From NCBI RefSeq assembly GCF_965363235.1, contig NC_134848.1, positions 60,288,181 to 60,352,180 of the forward strand: 64,000 bases of DNA, in the 5' to 3' direction. Below, one piece after another: positions 34,003 to 45,690 of this stretch (within the stretch, counting starts at the first letter, position 1; every line of letters begins with the position of its first letter). This DNA is from Mytilus galloprovincialis. Its lineage: Eukaryota; Mollusca; Bivalvia; Mytilida; Mytilidae. The notes beneath the pieces were generated by a model that saw nothing but the letters and a program-made list of their open reading frames with translations, was not told the origin of the DNA and did not search any database. Made by a program: the position numbers and the translations under genes.

Positions 34003-34390
34003 AGTCTACTTATCGTTTTTGGATTGTTCTAATGAAGTTATATGCAATATACTCAGACTATATTCACAAAAAAACTAGTTTACTACAGTTATTCCTTCTT
34101 TACCTTCAGTGTCGCTTTTCCTTTTTCTGCAAGAGCCTGTTTTAACTATAAAGATCCATGGTGATTATCGTTACTAGGTTAATGTAATCGAGAAACATCA
34201 CCCGTTGAGATACTGAGTTATATCCAGGAAAAATAGTTTAAAAGGAATGATGACAAGTTATAGAAAAATTAAGGTTGAGACAGAACAACAAATGACTATT
34301 ATATTTATATATATGTATAAAAAAAATAATCAGTGTCGAAATTTTAGTGAGGCAATTGCCTCACTTGCCTCAAGGGTAGCTACGGCCTTG

Positions 34391-34680
34391 GTAACCATTT
34401 TTCATAAGTGGGGCGAGTTAGTTAACATGGTTAACAAGAGTGGCGAGTTTGTGGAGAAATAGGGGCGATTTGGTGTCATGCTTCCGGAAACTGGAACATC
34501 CTAGATATTGACATCTACGGAAAATGGTGTTTTTGTCAATTTGTGAAGATAACATCTTGACACAGTGATGATTATATTGAATATAATGTCTTAAAGCTTA
34601 GAATATTGATATGGTGAGAATATGGTCTTATGTAATGAATTTAGGTGTGTCATAAAAATGATATGATTTATTTAGGTAGC
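34391..34680. repeat. Dispersed 2-kb repeat core, reverse copy
   Basis: Complement of the 4545-4860 core: TGGGGCGAGTTAGTTAACATG, CATCCTAGATATTGACATC and ATATGGTGAGAATATGGTC in order. Its left edge is the hAT-type insertion. Confidence 0.8.
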
Positions 34681-36339
34681 TACCATTTGAGGGGGGGGGG
34701 GGTGGCTAGAGGGGGTCTCATCCCGATTTCCCGGTTTTAATATCAGAAAAATCCCGAAATCCCGGACATATTTTGTTAAAAATCCCAATCCCGATAAACA
34801 AGAAATACCCATTTATTTGTTAAAGAGGTCCTCCACTTTTATTTGCTTTCAATTTGTGCATTTTGACCAAGTTGGGGTATTTGTTTTCTTCAAAATTGCA
34901 GAATGCCATAAATGTTTTTATGATATTCGATTATAGAGAAGACTGTGTCTGTGAAAGTGTCTGTGTAGTAAGGCCAAGAAAAAAATACATGTGTTTCAGG
35001 TAACATCCCCTAAAAAATTAGGATCGGTAGGAAAGCAAAATAGTTTTTTTCAAACGTTTTTGACTGATTCAATGTTATGGGAGAAAAATTCTGACTTTTA
35101 GTTTATAAGTGCTTGTCCACATAACATCCAAAAACCTTTTAAGAGTAGAGTTAGATTATAGGTACTTAAAATTAGAGTAGATATATATAGGGGTACCGGA
35201 AACACATGTGTTTTCTTTTAGGTCTTACATAATCTGACTCTTATTGAAAATATCCAAATCAAGTCTAACTTTTGGGAAGGATTGTAAAGAGGCGTTATGT
35301 TCACGGACAAACGCGAAATACAATTCCAATTTCACGATGAACGAAAAAATAAAAAAAATTGCTTGCACGTTGCCGTTTTTAACAATTTCACAGTGAAGCA
35401 CGAACTTTTTTCACGGAAGGTTGAAATTAAAAATGGCAAAACACGTTGCACGAAAAAAAACCTTTGCCATCCTCTTTGGGTATACTGATCCTCTAAATCA
35501 GAGCGACACTAATACCAAGGAGCTTAGACATTCATCATGAATTTTGGTTAGCAAATCATTTGCGTACAGTGGATATCAAATATGGCACTGGCTACAGTTA
35601 CTTAAAAAAAAAACGAGCAGAAAATAACAATAAGATCTGGATCTACTCTGTTTCTAGATGCGATTCTGATTGAAGTACATTGTATAATGAAAATGGCACT
35701 TTTATCTGTCCAAGGTACAGTTTTTTGTCAATCCCGTTATATTTCAACATAAAAATCCCGATTTCCCATGGCTAAAAACGTGGGTTTCCCGTATTCTGAT
35801 GTTTTTCTATCCCGAATTCCCGATCTTTAAACAAGGCAATCCCAATTTCCCGTTGCTTAAATCGGCCAAATCCCGGCGTCCCGAAAATGGTCTCGCCCCC
35901 CCCTCATTTGATTTTTATGGGGGGGCTAGTCCAAATAATTATGACGTCTTGAAACTCAAAGGCTATTATAATTTTTTTCTTTGATGTCGAAGTAAGGCGT
36001 CAAAGAAAAAAATTATAATAGCCTTTCAAGACGTCATAATTATTTGGACTAGGGGGGGGGGCTAGGATGAAAAATTTTGTCCTGCATTTTTTTTAGCTGT
36101 AATCTCTGTCCTGCCTTTTTATTTTTCACTCTGTTCGGTCCTGCCTTTTTATTTTTCACTCTGTTCGGTCCTGCCTTTTTTTTTTTTAGTTTATCCTGAC
36201 TTTTTTTAACCTAAATTGTCGTCCTGCCTTTTTTTTTTGCAAGTGTCTCATCCTGCCTTTTTTTTTACTCAACTCCTGTCCTGCCTATTTTTTTCAAATT
36301 TCATCCTAGCCCCCCCATAAAAATCAAATGGTAGATCCC
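34675..36339. mobile_element. Poly-G-ended TIR element, TTA duplication (composite)
   Basis: Ends GGTAGCTACCATTTGA and TCAAATGGTAGATCCC, each followed internally by a G/C homopolymer. TTA flanks at 34672-34674 and 36340-36342. TTA duplications (TWA) are typical of PIF/Harbinger. A second element seems nested just inside the left end (GGGGTCTCATCCCGATTTCCC at 34713; complement-like ending GTCTCGCCCCCC at about 35900). The right part has runs of TCCTGCCTTTTTTT. No transposase. The same family occurs at 40927-41206 and 51969-52226. Confidence 0.7.
35921..36057. repeat. Palindrome inside the poly-G element
   Basis: CTAGTCCAAATAATTATGAC and AGGCTATTATAATTTTTTTC are mirrored across a short spacer around 35985-35998. 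The complete copy at 51969-52226 lacks this hairpin, so it is an insertion or an arm duplication. Confidence 0.8.
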
Positions 36340-36558
36340 TTATGAAATACAAAAATACAAATATTTTATTGGCACAAACACCATTTATAGTGAATTATTT
36401 CAGTACATTAAAACAATGAATACATTATAATTAAATATGTTTATAGTTAAGAATCTCAATTCCATATACCAGACATTTTATATATATAAGAACTTGTCAC
36501 TTTCAGAACTTTTAAAGAATTACTATTAATGCAACTTTTAATATTTAGCTCATTTTCA

Positions 36559-36795
36559 GTACATGTTATTATGATTTAATATAATACTCTTTACAGTTTT
36601 AAAGTTTATTCTGTAGTTAGAAATTTTTTCACATTTCAGTAAAAAGTTGTTTTCATCTTCTACCTCACACGATTGAAATATATTATAAACTCATCATTGG
36701 GTTAACCTAAATGTCGCCCTTTTTTAATAGCAAGATTTTGTGCACTCAATCTTATTTTACACAGAGATGACCTTTCTTATTTATTACTTAGAACA
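36559..36795 (-). pseudogene. LINE C-terminal fragment
   Basis: The minus strand has SSLCKIRLSAQNLAIKKGRH and, after frameshifts, CEVEDENNFLLKCEKISNYR before a stop at 36559. This is the same post-RT motif pair (CxIRLSA.NL.I..GR; EDE..FLLKC...YR) as in the relic at 5371-5741 but clearly a different copy. Upstream domains are absent. It lies between the poly-G element and the composite starting at 37006. Confidence 0.65.
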
Positions 36796-37024
36796 TCAAC
36801 ATAAGAACTACGCTGATTTGTACACGTGTTGAAAAACTTATAAAAGGCAAACCTCAAACACCAAATGACAAATGAATGAGGACAATATTTCACCAATTAC
36901 TATATTGGTACTTTTGGAAAATTCAAGTTAAAACTCATTGTCTAATTACCAACTACCTTTTACAAACTTTAAAATGGAAAACCATTTGAGGGATGCCACC
37001 AGCTACGGGGCGCCGAATGGGACT

Positions 37025-38645
37025 CTTGTGATTTTGTACTCAAAATTCAATTTTGTACGGACAAAAGTGAGTTTTGTTCAACAAAAATGAGTTCAGTTTA
37101 ACAAAATTTGTAGCATACTACAAATTTAAAATTTTGTCATACAAAATTCTCTTTCAGTGGACAAAAGTTACTTTTGTCATGACAAAATTCATTTTTGTAA
37201 CACAGACTTTACTTTTGTTACCTAATTTGAAAATTGGGCGACAAAAGTCAATTGTTTAGTTTGGATTCTGAGAACTAATTTGCATACAAAATCGACTTTT
37301 GTGACACAAAATTGCCTTTTGTGCGACAAAATTGCCTTTTGTGAGACAAAATTGACATTTGTGAGACAAAATAGACTTTTGTGAGACAAAATTGACTTTT
37401 GTGAGACAAAATTGACAAAATGGAATTTTGTCTCACAAAATTGAGTTTTGTCTCACAAAAGTCAACTTTGTCTCACAAAACTCAATTTTGTATGCACATT
37501 TGTTTAGTTTGGATTCTGTGAACTAATTTGCATACAAAATCGACTTTTGTGAGACAAAATTCAATTTTGTCAATTTTGTCTCACAAAAGTCAATTTTGTC
37601 TCACAAATGTCAATTTTGTATGCAAATTTGTTTAGTTTGTATTCTGTGAACCAATTTGCGTACAAAATCGACTTTTGTGAGATAAAATTGACATTTGTGA
37701 GACAAAATTGACTTTCGTGAGACAAAATTGACAAAATTGAATTTTGTCTCACAAAATTGTCAATTTTGTCTCACAAGAGTCAATTTTGTCTCACAAAAGT
37801 CAATTTTGTCTCACAAAAGTCAACTTTGTCTCACAAAACTCAATTTTGTATGTAAATTTGTTTAGTTTGGATTCTGTGAACCAATTTGCATACAAAATCG
37901 ACTTTTGTGAGACAAAATTGAATTTTTGTGAGACAAAATTGACATTTGTGAGACAAAATTGACTTTCGTGAGACAAAATTGACAAAATTGAATTTTGTCT
38001 CACAAAATTGAGTTTTGTCTCACAAAAGTCAATTTGTCTCACAAATGTCAATTTTGTATGCAAATTTGTTTAGTTTGTATTCTGTGAACCAATTTGCGTA
38101 CAAAATCGACTTTTGTGAGATAAAATTGACATTTGTGAGACAAAATTGACTTTCGTGAGACAAAATTGACAAAATTGAATTTTGTCTCACAAAATTGTCA
38201 ATTTTGTCTCACAAAATTGTCAATTTTGTCTCACAAAATTGTCAATTTTGTCTCACAAGAGTCAATTTTGTCTCACAAAAGTCAATTTTGTCTCACAAAA
38301 GTCAACTTTGTCTCACAAAACTCAATTTTGTATGTAAATTTGTTTAGTTTGGATTCTGTGAACCAATTTGCATACAAAATCGACTTTTGTGAGACAAAAT
38401 TGACTTTTGTGAGACAAAATTGACTTTTGTGAGACAAAACTCAATTTTGTGAGACAAAACTCAATTTTGTGAGACAAAATTCCATTTTGTCAATTTTGTC
38501 TCACAAAAGTCAATTTTGTCTCACAAATGTCAATTTTGTCTCACAAATGTCAATTTTGTCTCACAAAAGTCAATTTTGTCTCACAAAAGTCAATTTTGTC
38601 TCACAAAAGTCAATTTTGTATCACAAAAGTCGATTTTGTATGTAA
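37025..38645. repeat. 20-bp array with higher-order structure (left)
   Basis: Blocks of GAGACAAAATTGACTTTTGT face blocks of the complement. They are punctuated by TTTGTTTAGTTTGGATTCTG plus TGAACCAATTTGCATACAAA near 37258, 37500, 37625, 37858, 38068 and 38340. That spacing gives a higher-order repeat of about 240-450 bp. The unit contains ACAAAA..TTTTGT and can pair with itself. Long frames such as those reading SQKSILSHKSQFCLTKVNF arise because 20 is not a multiple of three; the peptide repeats every 20 residues. They are not genes. Confidence 0.9.
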
Positions 38646-39449
38646 ATTAGTTCACATAATCCAAAGTTCAAAGGATCCGGAAATTTTTTCACCTAATTTC
38701 GGTCATTTTCATTGGTGCCCCTTTTCAAAAACAGATTGTCAAAATCTCATTACTGCATGAGTATGCTCCTACTCGTAGCATCAACGAACTTGTTTAACTG
38801 TTGCATCGCGTTTACTTCATGATTTATCCTACCATTTTCCTAAAATCGATCAAGAGCAATTAAGGGAAGGCAACAGTTTAAGAATAAAATGATTTTAATG
38901 ACTCAAAATCGTAATTTTCTCAGTCATGGCTTACGTTTCTTTCGATTCTGAAGTCGAAATTCAAACCGGATGTAATGCGACAATACCAAAACGAACAATT
39001 CCGGACTTATTCCCGGGATTAGTTTTGTTTATCAAATTCACGGGAAAACATCGTTTTTTTTAATATTTTACCTTTAATAGTGTAAGAATATTAATGAAAA
39101 TAGTTGCACTTGCTTTATTTAGCAAGAAATCATTTTAAATTTACGATTTAGTCAAATTTGCGGAAGAGAATTTTAGGCATGTGTATCATAGTAAACAAAG
39201 CACGTGTGTTAGTAGTGAAAAAAAATCTTTTTTCTACGTAAATTAAATCAAGTTTTAATTTAATTTTAAATCATAATTGACAATTGTCTTAGCTGAAAAG
39301 TAATTAAATAATGAAGACAGTTGGTATTGAATTTTAATTTCTTCATAATATTAGTTCGGAGCTTGTGATTAATAGCCAGGTGTGAATTAAAAACACAGGT
39401 AAAGAGATTAGCCATCATTAGCCAATAGCTTCCCGAGGCATTAATATAG
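38646..39449. repeat. Duplicated unique segment, copy 1
   Basis: Collinear with 46723-47539 with few differences (for example a 12-base gap after TCATTTTCAT and a 7-base difference at TTACGTTTCTTTCGATTC). It breaks at TATTA 39450-39454, where the first DDE transposon begins, and resumes at 45774. No frame of note. Confidence 0.9.
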
Positions 39450-40010
39450 TATTAGACGTGTTAGAAAAGTCGATACTACTGCTGGCGCTCGTGTTGGATG
39501 AAGATTAATACAATATGATATACAGGGGTCATCTCTAAAAGTTTAAATAATATCTCATATTTTGTTACCTGTATGGGTGTGTTTGATACAGTTGATGTTT
39601 ACCTGCAGCAGTTTTTTAATAAATAACACAGAAGACGATCAAATATCATGTAAAAAAAAGTAAAATAGTTTAAATTTTTATATTTTTTTTTATCAATTAT
39701 CATATTAATCTTGTTTTACGTTTTGTAAACAAATGGTAAAAAGGGCATAGTCGTATAACGCACGACTTCACATATTTACGTTTTTATATTAAATTGTTTA
39801 TTAATATATTCCTTTTTAGCTCACTGATGGTAGAACAGCTGAAAGTAAATTAAAAAGATAGAAAAAATAGTTCAAAACAAATAGCAGAAACAAATATAGA
39901 AACATTAAAATGCACCCCTAACCCCCTCCATCCTCACCCCAGGTCAACTCTTATAAGACCAGAAAACAGGGATTATGATTTCTGTTTCGCTTAACGTTTA
40001 TTAATCAAGC

Positions 40011-41800
40011 CAGGCGCGTAGCTACATTTACGTCAAAACGCCCGGGCGTACACTTGAATTTTGATTAAAAAAACCAAATCTGAATAAAATCAAAAGAACT
40101 TGTTAAATGCACATCAGCCGCGCGCGTGCACTTCTTTCTTCAAAGGCTTGTATGCGAATAAAAGGGACGAAATATACATTTTTTATCCAAATGATATCGT
40201 ATCATATATATATTTGTTCAAATTCTGTAATACTAAAAGTATGAAATTACTGTGAGTTTGGAGTACTTTTCTTTTGTTCAAAGAAATGCATTATATGGGT
40301 TGCGTTCAATATCGTAGCAGCTACATAAATCTGCGTAGGGCTACGTGGATTTTTAAATCTTGACAGCAGCAAGGTTAGCTACACGTTCAGTAGTCAAAAA
40401 TGTATGTAGCCCTTATATATACATGTATGTTACTGCTACAAAATTGAACGCAACCCCGATGAGATTCGATAATTTATGTGGTTTGAACTTTTGTCCAGTC
40501 TTTGATTTATGTCACGAAAAGGGAAATTGGCGACCCTAAATTTTCGTCGGCGGCGTCAGTTTAGTTTCAGTATGTGGTTAAAGTTTTTTAAATATAAAAA
40601 TATAAATAACTTTGTAAAATCTTTGTGAGACTTTACGGAAGTTGCACAGAAACTGTTTATGATCAAAAGATTATCCAGAGCTTAATAATAGAATTAATGT
40701 TTAATTTTCCCGTATTTTATTGAGAAAAGAATTTTTTTTGCAGGTAAAAAGTAGTTACATTTTGGGGTTAATATTTATTATACATCAATTACTGCGTCAA
40801 CTTTGGAAGAAGCTTTATTATGATTAATATTTAAAGCCAAAATTTTGAAAAATAATCGTACATTTTTCAGTACCAAACTGACAGACTTATCTTTACGCAA
40901 TTAACAAACGTCTCGGATTTTGTTAAGGGAGCTACGGTTGATTTTTAGGGGAAAAAGGGGGCGGGGGGGGGGGGGGGGTGCTAGGATGAAAAATGTTGTC
41001 CTGTATTTTTTTTAGTCGTAATCTCTGTCCTGTCTTTGTATTTTTCACTTTTTTTCGGTCCTGCCTTTTTTATTAGTATACCGTTTTTTTTTTATTTTTA
41101 TTTTACATAAATTGACATGCTGTTTTCTTTTTTTCTTTTTTTGCCTAGTTGATCTTTTTGTTTACTCAAAACCCCTGTCCTGTCTATAATTTAAATGGTA
41201 GCTTCCTTAACTTTGAAACCTGCATAGATGGTAATGACACTTGTACAGAGGTCAATATTCCAGATTAAGAAAAAATATCTTAAATAATGATCGATCTTTT
41301 TAACTGCTGTAAAGGACCGATAAATGGATTCACTCTTTGCTGCAAGAAATCCCAGGCGAGAACCAGGGTTCTACAGAACTCTTAGAATGCGAATCATAGT
41401 TAATATTGCACCAGAAAATTTCTGAAAATTAATTATTTCAAGTTCATTAACGATTTTTTGGTTGTTGATAGAATGCTTGGCTCAACAGCTCCTTTTACTC
41501 ATATTTGAAAGTAATTGGTTTGGATGATTTCTCTAAAACCAATGACCGTTAGATTCTAAATTAACACGATGAATAGATTATACGTAAAAAAAAACATTTA
41601 GATTCCGAGCACAGTATAATAATATTGATGATTATTTAGTGACAGGAATCGTATCTCATTCTCGATACAATATTGCTTTCGTGGGCTTTGTCCCCTCACT
41701 TGGACCGACTACCGGCAGGTCCTTAGACTCCTCGCCGAAGTTCGGGCGCTCCTCACCGAATTTCGGGCGTACACGTAAAAATGACCTAGCTACGCCACTG
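40011..41800. mobile_element. CAG...CTG element nested in X
   Basis: The ends are CAGGCGCGTAGCTA and TAGCTACGCCACTG. CAAGC is repeated at 40006-40010 and 41801-41805. Near the right end are CGAAGTTCGGGCGCTCCTC and ACCGAATTTCGGGCGTACAC, a short tandem. No transposase. A poly-G-ended element (40927-41206) is nested within. Confidence 0.85.
40927..41206. mobile_element. Poly-G-ended short element, nested copy
   Basis: The ends are GGGAGCTACGGTTGATTTTT and AAATGGTAGCTTCC, flanked by TTAA on both sides. It contains the G-run and the TCCTGTCTTTTT-type repeats of the family. More diverged than 51969-52226. Confidence 0.7.
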
Positions 41801-41927
41801 CAAGCGTCTTTGATAAGATGGAATCTTTTTACTTTCAAATTTTCTAATTTTTTTTCAAAACCAAGTTTGCAAGCTATTGAAAGAAAATGATAAAATACAA
41901 TTCGTCTCAATTAATTGAATAAGAAGA

Positions 41928-42115
41928 ATGGAAACAGGGATTATGTCAGAAAAACAACAACCAGACCACAATATTTAAAACAACTCCAGGGTCTTCAACA
42001 AGCGAGAAATCCCGCACCCAGCGGAAGTTTTGAGCAGGCCCCGAAAACCTAATGTATACTAGACCAAGAAAATGGACGCCACTTTACACTTCGAAAAACA
42101 GAGATGATGTTTTCC
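41928..42115. repeat. Dispersed repeat R3
   Basis: Similar in order to 58565-58790: GAATGGAAACAGGGATTATG, GTCTTCAACAAGCGAGAAAT, CCCGCACCCAGCGGAAG, GTATACTAGACCAAG. It shares the CAATGAGACAA.AACC.GACCA theme of the retroelement tail but is a separate family. Confidence 0.65.
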
Positions 42116-42445
42116 GTAGCTACAAATTCACACATATATTTTCAATCGACCCTTCGTGTCCCAATTGCATTCGTGTAAATTAACATTCATTTGCATTTAC
42201 GATTTCAATGGTTTTTTGCAATTGTCAACACAAAACTTTATATGACCTGTAAATTAACAATATTGCATCTTATCTTATCTTATATATATATTTAGATTTT
42301 TCAGAATAATTTTAGATTCTTCAGATTTCAAATCAATGCACTAATTCAAACGAAAATATGACTAGGCGGCCGATAATGAGCAAATCACACCCTATATATA
42401 TATAATTCAAACATAATTTCGTTTGAATTATTGTTTCAGGTCATA

Positions 42446-43498
42446 ATGGATATTGCAACTTTATCAGGTTCAATTCCTTCTTTGGTAAATCCACCAGCAG
42501 ACCCATCAGTAATTTTTCAGAATACGTTCAACTCAGTTATGGTAGTTATACACCCTCCCCCAGAACCCACTTTAGATATTTACCATCGGGTGTCTGAAGG
42601 AAGAAATGAAATGTGGCATGGTAGAGATGTATTTTTAATATTTTCAAATCATCGTTACGCATTTTACCGTTCATGTGGGGAAACACCAGAAACTATATTG
42701 CAAATGCTGGGAACAGTTGGGCCAAGGATACACGAGAGTCGTACTGGAAGACCACACAGACTTTCACCTATCAATCGTCTACTGTTAGTTCTGTTATGGC
42801 TCCGTAGTTACCCGTGTTACAATCTTCTTAGTTTACTTTTTGACGTTTCGTCTCATACCGTTTCTATGCACATAAGAGCCCTTATACCAATTTTATGGGA
42901 AATATATTCACCAAATATAGCCTGGCCTAGCCGTCAACAATGGCTTCAGTTACATGGGAACTGGTCAAACATTCCTACTGCTTTGGCAGCCATTGATGGA
43001 ACCTCCCATGCCATATACAGGCCTCAAGTAGAACCGCAGGAGGAATATTACTCTGGACATCGCCATGTTCATTGCATCCATACACAAATTGTAGTGGACA
43101 ATGAAAATCATATCCGCCTTGTTAAAAGTGGCTTTCTTGGCCATCAAAACGATGCTCAACAATTCAATCTGTTACCAAGTATTGGGACTAATTTAGAATT
43201 AGATTTTCCGCCAAATTATGTCATTTTAGCCGATAAAATTTATGCAGATCGTGCACCTATTGTTACTCCATATAGGAGACATCAATTGAGACGGAAAACG
43301 CCGAGGGAAAAAAGAATATGTAAGAAATTTAATAGAAGAATGTCTACATGTCGGGTGTACGTTGAACATGCAATAAGGCGTCTTAAGACATTTAGAGTTG
43401 TTGGAACTTTGTGGAGACATCGCAGAAATGAACTTAATCAAATTGTTGAATTATGTGCTGGACTTGTTGAAAGACAACATGATTTATTTTCGTATTAA
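42446..43498 (+). CDS. HARBI1-like DDE transposase of element X
   Basis: 350 residues, uninterrupted. The C-terminal half fits the DDE_Tnp_4 fold of PIF/Harbinger-type nucleases: AAIDGTSH (Asp184), SGHRHVHCIHTQIVVD, GFLGHQNDAQQF (Asp236), VILADKIYADRAPIVTPY (Asp263) and CRVYVEHAIRRLKTFRVV (Glu307). Asp184, Asp263 and Glu307 are the likely metal-binding triad that cuts and joins the transposon ends. A helix-turn-helix-like region precedes it (residues 105-150, with SPINRLLLVLLWLRSYP). TTTCAG at 42434-42439 just before the ATG looks like a splice acceptor, so a 5' exon may exist; I chose the first ATG after it. The frame opens 15 bases upstream at a TTG, which I do not favour. Intact catalytic residues make recent activity plausible. 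Confidence 0.85.
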   Translation: MDIATLSGSIPSLVNPPADPSVIFQNTFNSVMVVIHPPPEPTLDIYHRVSEGRNEMWHGRDVFLIFSNHRYAFYRSCGETPETILQMLGTVGPRIHESRTGRPHRLSPINRLLLVLLWLRSYPCYNLLSLLFDVSSHTVSMHIRALIPILWEIYSPNIAWPSRQQWLQLHGNWSNIPTALAAIDGTSHAIYRPQVEPQEEYYSGHRHVHCIHTQIVVDNENHIRLVKSGFLGHQNDAQQFNLLPSIGTNLELDFPPNYVILADKIYADRAPIVTPYRRHQLRRKTPREKRICKKFNRRMSTCRVYVEHAIRRLKTFRVVGTLWRHRRNELNQIVELCAGLVERQHDLFSY

Positions 43499-44105
43499 AC
43501 AAATTCCACCCAATTAAACAATGCTTATGTTATAAGACGAGAGCCCACAAAATCTTGTATTTACGTTGGCATATAAGCATCATGCTTTTATCTTATGAAC
43601 AAGGAATATTTAAAAAAAAAATGTTTCGTTATAATATATTGGGGAAAATAATCGTCACTAAATGAGAATAAAACAATAGTTTGAGTTTCCTAGGAGTTAA
43701 GGCGAAGACATACTATATCTTCTTCCTCTAGTGGATTTGCAAGTCATTTAGCATTTGTTGATTCTGAAAAGTAAATAGAAACAAGCATTGCCCCCCTTTT
43801 CAACGAAAAGTAATTAAGATTTTTTTTTTAATAATTTATATATATTCCTTTAATCAAATAATACCAATTGCATGTGTGAATATACTTTTTTCAATATTCC
43901 ACGTGATTAGTTTTAAAAGTCACATACAATGCGTATAAATGTCTTGCTAAAAGTAATTACGCCTTACAGTGTATCAAACACACCCATACAGGTAACACAA
44001 TATGAGAGAGCATTTAAACTTTTGGAGATGACCCCTATATATCATATCGTATTAATCTTCATCCAACACGAGCGCCAGCAGCAGTGTCGACTTTTCTAAC
44101 ACGTC
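43499..44105. other. 3' region of element X; no further gene
   Basis: AT-rich to about 43960, then the right terminal repeat. The complement of AGGGGTCATCTC and TCATCCAACACGAGCGCC are clear. No second ORF was found. Confidence 0.6.
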
Positions 44106-44400
44106 TATTAGACCTTTTCAACATCTCTCGACACCTACAGTTGAGAACGACTACGACAGGTAAAATGTGAGGGGTCGTCTCAAAACTTAAAAAAAATGAA
44201 ATCATTATTGATTTTATCGCTTTCATTGACAATGATACAGCTTTCCTACAGAGTCCAAATAACATGGATTTTTTTAATTTATTATAACGAAAATGATGGA
44301 CTTTAAGTCACATTTCATCTTTTTAGACGTTGAGCTTCTAGCTGTCCTGATGGAATTTGGGAAATGAAAAGAACAAAGCATGTTTAATTGTAGTTGATAT

Positions 44401-44745
44401 TTAATTAATCAATGTTTTATCATAAATATGTCTGTTGATATGAGCGGCAAATGTTTCCACAATGTCTGTTAATTTTGGCTTTGGGTGCCTCCATAATGTA
44501 CTCAATACTTTCTATATTTTCAATTCACCAATTTGGTGTTCCACTTGAATTCTGTATTCACCAATCATGCGATTAAATTTTCTGCTCTTTCTCTCAAATG
44601 TTATGCTTTACAATTAATTTGAGGTGTTGTAAATGGTGTAACTAAAGGATGACGATTTGGATAAACTTTGTCTCCAAGGAGAACACAGTCCTCCTGGAAA
44701 TGCAGCGGATCATTTCTCCCTATTTTGACCCAAAACCTCCCGTAT
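44401..44745 (-). pseudogene. Decayed DDE transposase of element Y
   Basis: The minus strand reads GRNDPLHFQEDCVLLGDKVY then PNRHPLVTPF, a frameshift and stop, then RKFNRMIGEYRIQVEHQIGE, a TAG, and KVLSTLWRHPKPKLTDIVE to a terminator at 44401. The blocks align with ILADKIYADRAPIVTPY, FNRRMSTCRVYVEHAIRRLK and TLWRHRRNELNQIVE of the X transposase, and retain the Asp and Glu positions. The N-terminal half with the first Asp is missing. Confidence 0.75.
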
Positions 44746-45690
44746 GTATGTTCATAGATGAGATAAAAAAAATCTAAAGTACGAAAAAAATTGAAAAAGG
44801 TACAAAACTTTGTTCCAGAAATTGGATTTAGAGAAACAAATTCTGACCCGGTGAAAACAAAACAAAATATAGAAATGACAGTGTATAAATAAAATCAACG
44901 AAATTTCATTAACTTCTTGTAAGAAACCCAAAGGTCATTTTCAAGGACACAATGACGAAGGGACAAGGTATGTTATTTTCGGGACATCAGCCGTTGGTCT
45001 CCAAACCACTGATTAGCAATGTCCATTTTGATTTTGCAATGTCAAATAGCTCTATAGTAATTACTAACAACTTGAAATATAAATTCCATATGCAGGTATG
45101 TAAAAGAAATGCACTGCTTAGATGTTGTAACATTAAAACGAGAAGTCAATTATATTTTTTTTTTCAAAATTCATCATGAACAACCTCAACTCTAGAGAAG
45201 TCCGCCGTTGAAAAAATAGATGTGATATTTTCCTAAGACCTTCAAAATCAATATGTGATTATCCCTCTAGAAATTGAATATGTACATCAACTAAGATGAA
45301 GATCGGTCGAAAAATACCAATTTGGTCGTGTTCACAAATCTGATACGGACGTACGGACAGTTCAGTAAGTATTTTTCATAAATGGAAAATTTCATAAAAG
45401 CTTTTACCCCAACAAATGAACCGTTATTTACATGCGACAAATATTTGGTAAAAGACTCGCTTAATCATAAAATTAAAGAGAAAGCGGATCAGGATGCAGA
45501 ATGGTTGCTGTATTTGTTTTAATCAAGTCAACATAAAATGTCGCGTGAATACATACAAAATAAGAATATTATATGACAGAGACATATATTTATTTATTTA
45601 TTTGGTTGATATATATTCTGAAGCTATATAGTCAAGACAGTATATAACCGCCAATCCAATATGTAACGTATTGATACCCATGATGGTTTT
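44746..45690. other. Interior of element Y; no gene
   Basis: Contains a short plus-strand frame (44952-45179) without recognisable features and a CAGAGACATATATTTATTTA word at 45577. Otherwise AT-rich. Confidence 0.4.

Larger units (their letters stand above)
32799..34390. mobile_element. hAT-type transposon, 1.6 kb, 5-bp duplication
   Basis: The ends are CAAGGCCGTAGCTAG and GTAGCTACGGCCTTG. GTAAC is repeated at 32794-32798 and 34391-34395. Subterminal TTTTAGTGAGGCAA occurs in direct orientation at both ends. It contains a transposase C-terminal relic (33131-33337, minus), a GAGCCGAGCGAAGCGAGGC motif near the left end, and a 66-bp diverged tandem duplication (33875-34002). Too short for a full transposase gene; an internal-deletion derivative. 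It lies within the 34391-34680 dispersed repeat or at its edge. Confidence 0.85.
39455..44105 (+). mobile_element. DDE (HARBI1-like) transposon X, TATTA duplication
   Basis: Terminal inverted repeats about 140 bp long begin GACGTGTTAGAAAAGTCGA and continue GCTGGCGCTCGTGTTGGATG and AGGGGTCATCTC. Flanked by TATTA at 39450-39454 and 44106-44110. Carries an intact transposase gene (42446-43498). A CAG-ended element (40011-41800) and a short repeat (41928-42110) are inserted upstream of the gene. The Myb/SANT second protein usual in PIF/Harbinger elements was not found. Confidence 0.85.

Noticed and set aside
37025..38645. CRISPR-like regular repeats
   Set aside because: Repeats adjoin without unique spacers, occur in both orientations, and the genome is clearly eukaryotic.
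37570..38760. Frames reading SQKSILSHKSQFCLTKVNF and FCETKLTFVRQN, also at 46007-46300 and 47590-48107
   Set aside because: The DNA unit is 20 bp, so the peptide repeats every 20 residues through all frames on both strands. Typical of an array, not of a protein.
41639..41910. Overlapping plus and minus frames of about 84 codons
   Set aside because: They straddle the right end of the CAG-ended element and the CGAAGTTCGGGCGC tandem; no domain.
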